From: Anaerolineaceae bacterium
Lineage (GTDB): Bacteria; Chloroflexota; Anaerolineae; Anaerolineales; Anaerolineaceae
Direction of reading: 5' to 3'
Assembly (NCBI GenBank): GCA_011620465.1
Contig: WOZC01000101.1
Span: 1-6,654 of the forward strand
DNA: 6,654 nucleotides
The position numbers were made by a program, and so were the translations under genes. Each line of letters opens with the position of its first letter. The first letter of the stretch is position 1. The notes under the pieces are model-generated. The model saw nothing but the letters and a program-made list of their open reading frames with translations. It searched no databases and was not told where the DNA came from. Shown here one piece after another: positions 1 to 6,030 of the stretch.

Positions 1-46
1 CAGATTATTAGTACTTAACAATTTCTCCACACCTTAAATAATCGGT

Positions 47-52
47 TAAAAT
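47..52 (+). promoter_or_regulatory. Putative -10 box of the FRG gene
   Basis: TAAAAT matches the sigma-70-type -10 consensus at five of six bases and sits 17 nt before the preferred ATG of the FRG gene. No convincing -35 box lies 16-18 nt upstream. A TTAACA at 15-20 resembles a -35 box but is too far away. The rest of bases 1-69 shows no coding signal. Confidence 0.4.
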
Positions 53-69
53 ATACATATGGTTTGATC

Positions 70-903
70 ATGCGCAATATCACGCCTACTCTGTCCCCGG
101 TCTTGTTAAAACACGTTGGGAACGACGTGGTCAGAAGAGTTGCGCCCTATCCGATAGAAACCTACCCCGAACTCGTCCGCGAAGTAGCCAACCTTTCCTA
201 TCAAAACAAAGATTTCCTGCTTTTCTACCGTGGGCAAGATCGCGACTATCTGAATAAAGCCGGCAGCAGCACCTATTACCCCACCATCTACCGTAAAGAC
301 GTCCTCACTGCCCATGAGGCGCATCTGCGTTTTGATATGCTTGAATTAGCAGAACAGCAACTTGCTGACGCTTTCGATTCCGCCGAGCTGGAAGGTCGCC
401 AGGATGTGCGCCGCAAAAGCTACATCGCCTGGAGCATCCTGCAGCACTACGGTGTCTGTGACACGCCCCTCCTGGATTTCACCCACAGTCTGCGCGCGGC
501 AGCCACCTTCGCCCAATTCAACAACCAGGAAGAATGTGGTGTTGTTGCGGTTTTTGGTCTCCCTTACACCACCAACCGTATCACCTACAACAGTGAGCAT
601 GATCTTGTGATCGTACGCCTGCTTTCTATCTGCCCACCTCTGGCGCTGCGTCCATACTTCCAGGAAGGCTACCTGGCGGGCACTATGGATATTTCTCGCG
701 ACTATGTGGATAAATCTGAACTGGATTTCAACAATCGCCTGCTTGCCAAATTCTCTATTCCTAACGACCGATCCTTCTGGGGCAAGGACTTTGAAGGCAT
801 CCCTGAACACTTGCTTTTCCCACCCGACGACCGCATGGCAGAAATCTGCGAAAAAGTAAAAAGTCGCGTTGTTAGCGAGATGAAGAATATCTTCGTGCTT
901 TGA
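70..903 (+). CDS. FRG domain-containing protein
   Basis: This is a 277-residue soluble protein with no signal peptide or membrane segment. Two hallmarks of the FRG domain are visible. One is the name-giving motif as FYRGQ (residues 52-56), followed by a YYPTIYR stretch (69-75). The other is LQHYGVCDTPLLDFTHSLRA starting near residue 124, equivalent to the usual QHYG-PTRLLDWT block. The biochemical role of FRG domains is not established; they recur in accessory and defence-type neighbourhoods. The VCDTP form in place of the commoner PTR form suggests a distinct subclade. The frame also opens at a TTG (64), but the ATG at 70 is preferred; neither has a clear Shine-Dalgarno. A weak terminator at 941-962 separates it from the next gene. 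The domain call is solid; the molecular function is unknown. Confidence 0.85.
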   Translation: MRNITPTLSPVLLKHVGNDVVRRVAPYPIETYPELVREVANLSYQNKDFLLFYRGQDRDYLNKAGSSTYYPTIYRKDVLTAHEAHLRFDMLELAEQQLADAFDSAELEGRQDVRRKSYIAWSILQHYGVCDTPLLDFTHSLRAAATFAQFNNQEECGVVAVFGLPYTTNRITYNSEHDLVIVRLLSICPPLALRPYFQEGYLAGTMDISRDYVDKSELDFNNRLLAKFSIPNDRSFWGKDFEGIPEHLLFPPDDRMAEICEKVKSRVVSEMKNIFVL

Positions 904-940
904 AACAAAGTCGGCGTCTTAACTTACTTTTCCCGCCTTA

Positions 941-962
941 CTAAAGTAGCCTTTGGTTTTTT
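941..962 (+). terminator. Weak intrinsic terminator after the FRG gene
   Basis: CTAAAG (941-946) can pair with CTTTGG (951-956) across a TAGC loop, including one G-T wobble, and is followed directly by six T residues (957-962). The stem is short and AT-rich, so efficiency may be low. Its place 38 nt after the FRG stop and before the -10 box of the next gene suits a terminator. Confidence 0.45.
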
Positions 963-966
963 GCGG

Positions 967-972
967 TAAAAT
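967..972 (+). promoter_or_regulatory. Putative -10 box, near-leaderless start of first Nudix gene
   Basis: TAAAAT lies only 9 nt before the ATG at 982. Transcription starting 6-8 nt after the box would give a 5' leader of about 1-3 nt. No Shine-Dalgarno sequence lies between box and ATG, which fits leaderless translation. No clear -35 box was found. Confidence 0.4.
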
Positions 973-981
973 CCTAACGAA

Positions 982-1452
982 ATGAGCAAGAAGAAGAAAT
1001 TGCGCAATTCCGTTAAAGCCGTCATCATTCAGGATGGAAAATTGCTCGTTCTGCGAAAAAAGAATGGCAACGGCGCTTACACGGTCCTGCCCGGGGGTGG
1101 TCAGAAATACAGCGAGACCCTGCACCAGGCACTCAAACGCGAGGTCTTCGAAGAGATCAGCGCCAAGATCAAAATTGGCAAACTTATCCATATACGCGAG
1201 TATTTCTCTGAAAAACACGGTTTTGTCTACGAAGACCGCGAGATCCACCAGGTGGAGTTCTTTTTCAAATGTGATTTGATCGAAGAATACCTTCCAAAAA
1301 ATGGTCACCTTCCCGATCCGCACCAGAAGGAAGTTGCCTGGGTGAAACTGGACCAACTGGATCAAGCCAATTTCTACCCGGTTACGCTGAGAAAGGTTTT
1401 GTCAAACCTGAAAAAAGATGACTCCCCGGTTTACCTGGGCGAATGCAATTGA
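982..1452 (+). CDS. Nudix hydrolase (small, single domain)
   Basis: This is a 156-residue cytoplasmic protein of the Nudix superfamily, which hydrolyses nucleoside diphosphates linked to another moiety using Mg2+ or Mn2+. The Nudix box spans residues 39-61: G39, E45, R53-E54 and the metal-binding pair E57-E58 fit G-x5-E-x7-R-E-U-x-E-E-x-G-U, except that the usual final glycine is S60. The preceding LLVLRKKNGNGAYTVLPGGG is typical of the first beta strands leading into the box. The downstream REYFSEK and HQVEFFFKC segments resemble a common family of uncharacterised stand-alone Nudix proteins. The N-terminus is lysine-rich (K3-K6). The substrate cannot be read from sequence. The ATG is supported by the TAAAAT box just upstream and by the short gap after a terminator. 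The gene ends inside a 15-nt tandem duplication. Confidence 0.88.
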   Translation: MSKKKKLRNSVKAVIIQDGKLLVLRKKNGNGAYTVLPGGGQKYSETLHQALKREVFEEISAKIKIGKLIHIREYFSEKHGFVYEDREIHQVEFFFKCDLIEEYLPKNGHLPDPHQKEVAWVKLDQLDQANFYPVTLRKVLSNLKKDDSPVYLGECN

Positions 1453-1474
1453 TTTTTCTGCAACTGATTTTTCC
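1445..1474 (+). repeat. Tandem 15-nt duplication across the Nudix stop codon
   Basis: GCAATTGATTTTTCT (1445-1459) is followed immediately by GCAACTGATTTTTCC (1460-1474), identical at 13 of 15 positions. The first copy contains the last sense codons and TGA stop (1450-1452) of the first Nudix gene; the second lies in the spacer. Confidence 0.75.
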
Positions 1475-1480
1475 ATCAGT
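1463..1480 (+). other. Inverted repeat downstream of first Nudix gene
   Basis: ACTGAT (1463-1468) and ATCAGT (1475-1480) form a perfect 6-bp dyad around a TTTTCC loop, 11 nt after the Nudix stop. It is followed by CCCC rather than a T-run, so it is not a standard intrinsic terminator. It could be a 3'-end stabilising hairpin, an operator ahead of the next promoter, or chance. Confidence 0.35.
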
Positions 1481-1495
1481 CCCCTGACGTAAAGG

Positions 1496-1501
1496 TATAA
1501 T
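1496..1501 (+). promoter_or_regulatory. Putative -10 box of the dynamin-like gene
   Basis: TATAAT is a perfect -10 hexamer. Transcription would begin near 1508, giving a leader of roughly 38 nt before the ATG at 1546. A good -35 hexamer at the matching distance (about 1473-1478) is not apparent. Confidence 0.5.
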
Positions 1502-1514
1502 GAATAAAATAATA

Positions 1515-1532
1515 GGAGTGTCGTTCCACTCC
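1515..1532 (+). promoter_or_regulatory. Leader hairpin or operator dyad of the dynamin-like gene
   Basis: GGAGTG (1515-1520) and CACTCC (1527-1532) form a perfect 6-bp inverted repeat around a TCGTTC loop. It lies entirely within the predicted leader and ends one base before the Shine-Dalgarno. In RNA it would be a GC-containing stem-loop beside the ribosome binding site; in DNA it could be a repressor operator just downstream of the promoter. An AGGAG sequence (1514-1518) would be largely buried in the stem. Confidence 0.45.
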
Positions 1533-1539
1533 AAAAGGA
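1533..1539 (+). promoter_or_regulatory. Shine-Dalgarno of the dynamin-like gene
   Basis: AAAAGGA lies 6 nt before the ATG at 1546. This is good spacing and fixes that start over other in-frame candidates. Confidence 0.65.
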
Positions 1540-1545
1540 TACACC

Positions 1546-3294
1546 ATGCGTGAAGGATTCCTGTCTAACAAAGAATTGTTATTCCTGCAGAAAGAAAAGC
1601 ATAGTCTGAACAACGCCCTCACAACCTTGAGCAACTTCTCCCTGCCTAAAGATGACCTTGCTAAATTACGCAGCGCGATCGAGCAGCTTGACGAACTGTT
1701 CCTGATCGTTGCCGCAGGCGAATTCAACGCCGGCAAAAGCGCTCTTATCAACGCGCTTCTGGGTGAACGCGTATTGGAAGAAGGCGTGACCCCCACCACC
1801 GCGCAAGTAACGCTCCTGCGTTGGGGAGAAGATTATAGCCGCACGGTTGTTGATGATGGTTTTGCCATCGTCACCCATCCGCTGCCCTTGCTCAAAGAAC
1901 TCAATATGGTTGATTCTCCGGGTACAAACGCCATCAACCGCCAGCACGAGCGCCTGACAAGCGATTATGTCCCCCGCTCTGATCTGGTGCTCTTTGTCAC
2001 TTCTGCAGACCGCCCGCTCACGCAAAGTGAACGCTTGTTCCTCGAAAAAATCCTCACCTGGGGTAAAAAAGTGAGCCTGGTTGTCAATAAAGCTGACATC
2101 CTGGAAGGCGATCAGGCGGTTGAGCAGGTGCGCGAGTTTGTCAGCACCAATGCCGAGATGATATTAGGCTACAAACCGGAATTATTTTTGGTCTCCGCAA
2201 AATTAGCCCAGAAAGCACAACAGACCACGGACCCGGCTGAAGCCTCACGTTTGCGACAGGCAAGCGGGATCGAAGAACTGGAGCGCTTTATCACCCAAAC
2301 ACTTGACAACAAAGCCCGTCTCGAACTCAAACTACGCAATCCAATCGGCGTCGCTTCCAACCTGGAACGGACTTCCTCCCAGGCAATTGACCTGCAAATC
2401 ACGGACTTGCAGCAGGATTCTGCCCTCGCAGCCGACCTTGAGACCACAATCACTGATTACGATAAGAACCTGCGAGTGGAAATCCCTCCCCGCCTGGCAG
2501 AAGTGGAAAACATTCTAATCAATTTCGAAAATCGTGGGCACGACTTTTTTGACCGCACGATGAAACTGACTAACATCTTCAACCTTGCCAAGACAGACCG
2601 CATCAAAGAGCAATTCCAAGAGGAAGTGCAAGGAGATGTCTCGACCGCGATCGACAACAAGGTAAGAGAGATGATTGATTGGATGGTCGATAAAGACCTG
2701 AATACCTGGTACCAGGTAGCTGGAGCCCTTGAGCGACGCCAGGCTCAAAGCCAACACGAATTGCCAGCGAGCAAATCACCCCAGTCTGCCCGCCGGCAGG
2801 AGCTGATTGAAAGCGTCAGCCAAACCATCAAACTTATCGTTAACCGCTATGACCGTAAGCAAGAAGCCGAACAAATGGGCGATTATGTCCAGGAATCGGT
2901 TGCCCAGACTGCCCTCTTCGGCATTGGCGCTATGGGAGTGGGAGCCATGGTCGCCACAGTCTTGACCACCAGGGCGCTGGATGTGACCGGCATTGTCACT
3001 GCGGGTACCCTGGCAATCCTCGGGTTTTTTGTGATCCCCTACAAACGCAAGCAAGCCAAAGAAGAATTCAAGACCAAAATGGCAGAGCTGCGAACCACGC
3101 TTAACGAGACCCTCTCGAATACCTTTACCAAGGAAGCTGACAGCGCGGTTGAAAGGCTGCAGGAGAACATTTCGCCTTATGTCAAGTTTGTCAAGAATGA
3201 ACAAACCCGCCTTCAAACCAATCGCGCCACGCTGCAAGAACTGCAGGAAGAATTGAAAACTCTCGGTAATGAGATTAACGAATTGGTGGCGTAA
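1546..3294 (+). CDS. Bacterial dynamin-like GTPase (dynamin family protein)
   Basis: The 582-residue product has a complete dynamin-type GTPase domain: P-loop GEFNAGKS (58-65), G2 threonine in TPTT (82-85), G3 DSPG (123-126) and G4 NKAD (181-184). A helical region follows (about 255-450). Two hydrophobic segments (about 454-475 and 480-498, rich in Gly/Ala) form a membrane hairpin capped by KRKQAK. The C-terminal tail (505-582) is heptad-like and probably coiled coil. This order of GTPase, helical stalk, membrane paddle and returning helix matches bacterial dynamin-like proteins, which bind, tether, fuse or reshape membranes in a GTP-dependent way. Some protect the cell membrane against antibiotics or phage. 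It is shorter than cyanobacterial BDLP (about 690 residues) and a single-unit protein, unlike the double DynA. The second Nudix gene starts 25 nt downstream and is probably co-transcribed. The family call is confident; the cellular role is open. Confidence 0.92.
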   Translation: MREGFLSNKELLFLQKEKHSLNNALTTLSNFSLPKDDLAKLRSAIEQLDELFLIVAAGEFNAGKSALINALLGERVLEEGVTPTTAQVTLLRWGEDYSRTVVDDGFAIVTHPLPLLKELNMVDSPGTNAINRQHERLTSDYVPRSDLVLFVTSADRPLTQSERLFLEKILTWGKKVSLVVNKADILEGDQAVEQVREFVSTNAEMILGYKPELFLVSAKLAQKAQQTTDPAEASRLRQASGIEELERFITQTLDNKARLELKLRNPIGVASNLERTSSQAIDLQITDLQQDSALAADLETTITDYDKNLRVEIPPRLAEVENILINFENRGHDFFDRTMKLTNIFNLAKTDRIKEQFQEEVQGDVSTAIDNKVREMIDWMVDKDLNTWYQVAGALERRQAQSQHELPASKSPQSARRQELIESVSQTIKLIVNRYDRKQEAEQMGDYVQESVAQTALFGIGAMGVGAMVATVLTTRALDVTGIVTAGTLAILGFFVIPYKRKQAKEEFKTKMAELRTTLNETLSNTFTKEADSAVERLQENISPYVKFVKNEQTRLQTNRATLQELQEELKTLGNEINELVA

Positions 3295-3319
3295 ACAGCA
3301 GCGGGTAAATTGAGAAAAT

Positions 3320-3862
3320 ATGTGCGATAATAACGACCTGCCGGTACGATTAAATCGGGAAACAGTTTTCAAAAGCGATTATATGAATCTTCATATCGAC
3401 CGCGTTCGCCAGCCAAACGGAGCGGTCATCGAGCGTTTTCACTACGTGGAATATCCTCGAGCAGCTGTTGGTGTGGTCGTTGAAAACGAGATGGGACAGC
3501 TGGTGTTATGTCGTGTCCCCCGCTATACCACCAACACCTGTAACTGGAGTGTTCCGGCTGGCGGTGTGGAAAAAGGGGAAGACGCCTTGATGGCAGCTCG
3601 ACGGGAAGCTTGGGAAGAAACGGGATACGATTCCACAGATCATCGCCTTGTCTATTCGTATTATCCCCAGCAGGGCAGCAGCAACAAACAGTTCCTGATC
3701 GTCTTTTGTAAATCTGGTGAGAAGACCAGGCAGCCTGATCCTGATGAGATCAGTGAAGTGCGCTGGTTCACCCGCCAGGAAATTGAAGATTTAATAGAGC
3801 GGGGAGAGCTGGATGACGGTCTCGGTCTCACCGCCTTGTTGCTTTGGTTACGACAAACCTAA
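3320..3862 (+). CDS. Nudix hydrolase, ADP-ribose pyrophosphatase-like
   Basis: This 180-residue cytoplasmic protein carries a fully canonical Nudix box at residues 81-103: G81, E87, R95-E96, the metal-binding pair E99-E100, then T-G102-Y103. The N-terminal part (FKSDYMNLHIDRVRQPNG, a beta-strand pair ahead of the core) and the YYPQQGSSNK segment about 12 residues after the box resemble the ADP-ribose/NDP-sugar pyrophosphatase branch (NudF-like), where a proline-containing loop after the box helps set specificity. The likely reaction is hydrolysis of ADP-ribose or a related nucleotide sugar to AMP plus a sugar phosphate; the substrate is inferred. It starts 25 nt after the dynamin-like stop with no terminator or strong promoter visible, so it is probably the second gene of that operon. 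The Shine-Dalgarno is poor (TTGAGA at 3310-3315), suggesting translational coupling or weak initiation. Confidence 0.87.
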   Translation: MCDNNDLPVRLNRETVFKSDYMNLHIDRVRQPNGAVIERFHYVEYPRAAVGVVVENEMGQLVLCRVPRYTTNTCNWSVPAGGVEKGEDALMAARREAWEETGYDSTDHRLVYSYYPQQGSSNKQFLIVFCKSGEKTRQPDPDEISEVRWFTRQEIEDLIERGELDDGLGLTALLLWLRQT

Positions 3863-3916
3863 AGAATTTTCAACCGTCCTTTCTGAGCATGAAGACATTA
3901 AAACGGGTCTCAAAAT

Positions 3917-3923
3917 AGGAGGT
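3917..3923 (+). promoter_or_regulatory. Orphan Shine-Dalgarno-like sequence
   Basis: AGGAGGT is a near-perfect anti-16S match, yet no ATG, GTG or TTG lies within 4-13 nt downstream. The ATG of the glycosyltransferase is 26 nt away, and an in-frame TAA at 3938-3940 prevents an upstream extension. It may be chance or a remnant of an older start region. Confidence 0.3.
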
Positions 3924-3937
3924 CCTGTATTATCTAT

Positions 3938-3943
3938 TAAAAT
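3938..3943 (+). promoter_or_regulatory. Putative -10 box, leaderless start of the glycosyltransferase
   Basis: TAAAAT ends 6 nt before the ATG at 3950, so transcription initiated at the usual distance would begin at or next to the A of the ATG. This suggests a leaderless mRNA. No -35 box stands out. Confidence 0.4.
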
Positions 3944-3949
3944 CATTCT

Positions 3950-5977
3950 ATGCCAGACCTACCTTCAGACTCTGCAAAACCAAAAATCGCCAATATCCTT
4001 TTCTGGCTGGGTATGGGTTTTTATCTGCTCACCCGTTTCATCGCGCTCGATAAATTCCCGATCTACTTCTTTTCTGACGAAGCTATCCAGACCATGTCCG
4101 CCTTCGACCTGATCAATCGCGGTTTTCGTGACGTCCAGGGCAACCTATTCCCGCTCTACTTTGAAAACGGGCAGCAATTTAACCTCTCCCTTTCGGTCTG
4201 GCTGCAGGTGTTGATCGCCTGGCTGCCCCGCTCTGTTTGGCTGACGCGCGGATTGTCGGCACTGATCAGCCTGGTCTTTCCGCTTTCCATCTCCTTCTGG
4301 GCTCGGGATTTCTTTAAGAGCAAACATTGGTGGTTGGTACCTCTGCTCATCAGCGCGCTGCCAGCTTGGTTTCTGCATTCACGCACAGCCTTCGAGACTT
4401 CGCTCGGCGTCAGTTTTTACAGTCTGTTCCTCTTCTTCTACCTGAAATACCGCCTGAAAAACCACAGGTATCTTCCCCTGGCACTCCTGTTCGGTGCCTG
4501 TGCTTTTTACTCCTATGCTCCTTTACAACTGGTGGTGGTTGCCAGTGGGTTTGCTTTACTGCTGCTGGACTGGCGCTATCATCTTGAAGGGAAGAAAAGC
4601 CTGTTATATGGGTTGTTTGCACTGGTATTGTTGTCTTCCCCTTACTTCTTCTTTCATCTCAGCCACCAACAAGCGCTCAGCACGCAATTGCATTTGCTGC
4701 GTTCTTATTGGCTCAGCAACATCCCCCTCCTGAACAAACTGGGTCTATTCCTGGGTAAGTGGTTGCAGGGTCTCAACCCCCTCTACTGGTTCTTTCCAAA
4801 TCAAACAGACCTGATCCGGCACCAGATGAAGGGGCTGGGTCATCTGCCCTGGTTTTTCTTGCCCTTCTTTTTACTGGGATTGTGGCAAGTCTTGAAAAAG
4901 TGGAAAGAACCCGCCTACCGCCTGGCACTGGTTGCCTTGTTGGTTGGTCCATTGGGGGCTGCAATTGCTGATATTGCCATCACCCGTGTTTTAGTGATGC
5001 TTGTGCCCTTCAGTCTGCTGATTTTCCTTGGGCTGAACCAAACACTCGAATTTCTACTTCATAAAAAAATTCTGAAAAACCTGCCAGCTTACCTCTCCAC
5101 GCTTGCCACCGCCATTTTTTCGATTTGGATGTGCTGGTACGCGATCGTGAAAGGACCGCTTTGGTACTCAGGGTATGGACTCTACGGTTTGCAGTGGGGT
5201 GGGCAGCAGCTGAGCCAGAAAATCACTGGATTCAAACAGGAAAATCCACAAACAAAATTAAAACTAAGCCCCAGTTGGGCGAACAACACGGATATCATCA
5301 TGCGCTATTTCCTTGGCGACCCCCTGCCTCTTGAAATTGGCACGATCGACGAATACGACCTGTATTACCAGGAACTTGACCCCAACCAGGTTTTCATCAT
5401 CACGCCGGATGAATATAACTGGTTGGTCCAGAATCCAAAATTCGGTCAAATTGAAGTGCTCGATAGCCTGGAATGGCCGGATGGACGCGCTGGCTTTACC
5501 TTCCTTCGCCTGGCGTATGCACCAGAAGCCGAGCAAATTTTTGAAGTTGAATTGCAGCAGCGCCGCCAGCCCGAGGTTAACGAATTTGATCTGCTTGGTC
5601 AACGCGTGTCCATCACTTATTCCCGCCTGGATCTGGGCACGATCGCCCATATTTTCGACGGCGATAATACCACGCCATTGCGCACTTTTGAAGCCAACCC
5701 ACTCCAGATCAACCTCGATTTTCCACAGCCAGTCGACCTGCAGAAGGTGACCGCCATGGTTGGCGCGCCTGCCACCCGCCTGAGCGTCGCCATCAGTCTT
5801 GCTGGAAGCGGGCAAGAGCTCACATTTTCCGAAACTGTTTCCTCTTCCGAACAAGTCCGCCCAATCTCGGTTGATTTTGGGGCAGCGTACCAGGTCAGCC
5901 AATTGACGATCTCAATTGAAAGCATCAACGAACCCGAACCCACCCACGTTCATTTGTGGGAGCTGATCTTGGAATAA
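3950..5977 (+). CDS. GT-C-type membrane glycosyltransferase (GT39-like) with C-terminal discoidin-like domain
   Basis: This 675-residue integral membrane protein has about 11-12 hydrophobic segments in its first 400 residues; the first is at about 13-33 and the last at about 384-400. The first external loop holds an acidic pair (FFSDEA, D43-E44), the position of the catalytic acidic motif in GT-C enzymes of the ArnT/PMT type, which move a sugar from a polyprenyl-phosphate carrier to a target outside the membrane. After the last membrane helix come about 140 residues of soluble domain (YGLQWGGQQ onward). Then, at about 545-675, lies a beta-sandwich-like region with FDGDNTT (569-575) and a later INLDF strand, typical of F5/8 type C (discoidin) carbohydrate-binding folds. 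Donor and acceptor are unknown. An in-frame TAA 12 nt upstream fixes ATG 3950 as the first ATG. The gene is convergent with the lipoprotein gene. The GT-C call is fairly sure; the discoidin call is moderate. Confidence 0.8.
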   Translation: MPDLPSDSAKPKIANILFWLGMGFYLLTRFIALDKFPIYFFSDEAIQTMSAFDLINRGFRDVQGNLFPLYFENGQQFNLSLSVWLQVLIAWLPRSVWLTRGLSALISLVFPLSISFWARDFFKSKHWWLVPLLISALPAWFLHSRTAFETSLGVSFYSLFLFFYLKYRLKNHRYLPLALLFGACAFYSYAPLQLVVVASGFALLLLDWRYHLEGKKSLLYGLFALVLLSSPYFFFHLSHQQALSTQLHLLRSYWLSNIPLLNKLGLFLGKWLQGLNPLYWFFPNQTDLIRHQMKGLGHLPWFFLPFFLLGLWQVLKKWKEPAYRLALVALLVGPLGAAIADIAITRVLVMLVPFSLLIFLGLNQTLEFLLHKKILKNLPAYLSTLATAIFSIWMCWYAIVKGPLWYSGYGLYGLQWGGQQLSQKITGFKQENPQTKLKLSPSWANNTDIIMRYFLGDPLPLEIGTIDEYDLYYQELDPNQVFIITPDEYNWLVQNPKFGQIEVLDSLEWPDGRAGFTFLRLAYAPEAEQIFEVELQQRRQPEVNEFDLLGQRVSITYSRLDLGTIAHIFDGDNTTPLRTFEANPLQINLDFPQPVDLQKVTAMVGAPATRLSVAISLAGSGQELTFSETVSSSEQVRPISVDFGAAYQVSQLTISIESINEPEPTHVHLWELILE

Positions 5978-5981
5978 AAAC

Positions 5982-6010
5982 AGAATCGGGAGTTTTACTT
6001 CCCGTTTCTT
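5982..6010. terminator. Bidirectional intrinsic terminator between convergent genes
   Basis: CGGGAG (5987-5992) pairs with TTCCCG (5999-6004), with one G-T wobble, around a TTTTAC loop. After a T-T mismatch the stem continues with AGAA (5982-5985) against TTCT (6006-6009). T-rich sequence follows on the plus strand; on the minus strand the hairpin is followed by ATTCTGTTTTT. It can therefore end both the glycosyltransferase (stop at 5977) and lipoprotein (stop at 6031) transcripts. Confidence 0.65.
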
Positions 6011-6030
6011 GAATTTTCGACTTTCTGGAA

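Noticed and set aside
1515..1532. GGAGTG-N6-CACTCC as a CIRCE-type heat-shock operator
   Set aside because: CIRCE has GCACTC first and GAGTGC second with a 9-nt spacer; here the arms are in the opposite order with a 6-nt spacer.
1500..1553. 17-codon upstream ORF overlapping the dynamin-like start (ATG inside TATAATG)
   Set aside because: Its ATG overlaps the predicted -10 box, so it would not be in the transcript made from that promoter.
2776..3372. 198-codon minus-strand open frame opposite the dynamin-like gene
   Set aside because: It is antisense to the membrane hairpin and coiled-coil region of a clear dynamin-like protein, and its own translation shows no domain.
5264..5902. 212-codon minus-strand open frame inside the glycosyltransferase gene
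   Set aside because: It lies wholly opposite a well-supported coding frame, has no recognisable domain, and looks like a shadow of the plus-strand codon pattern.
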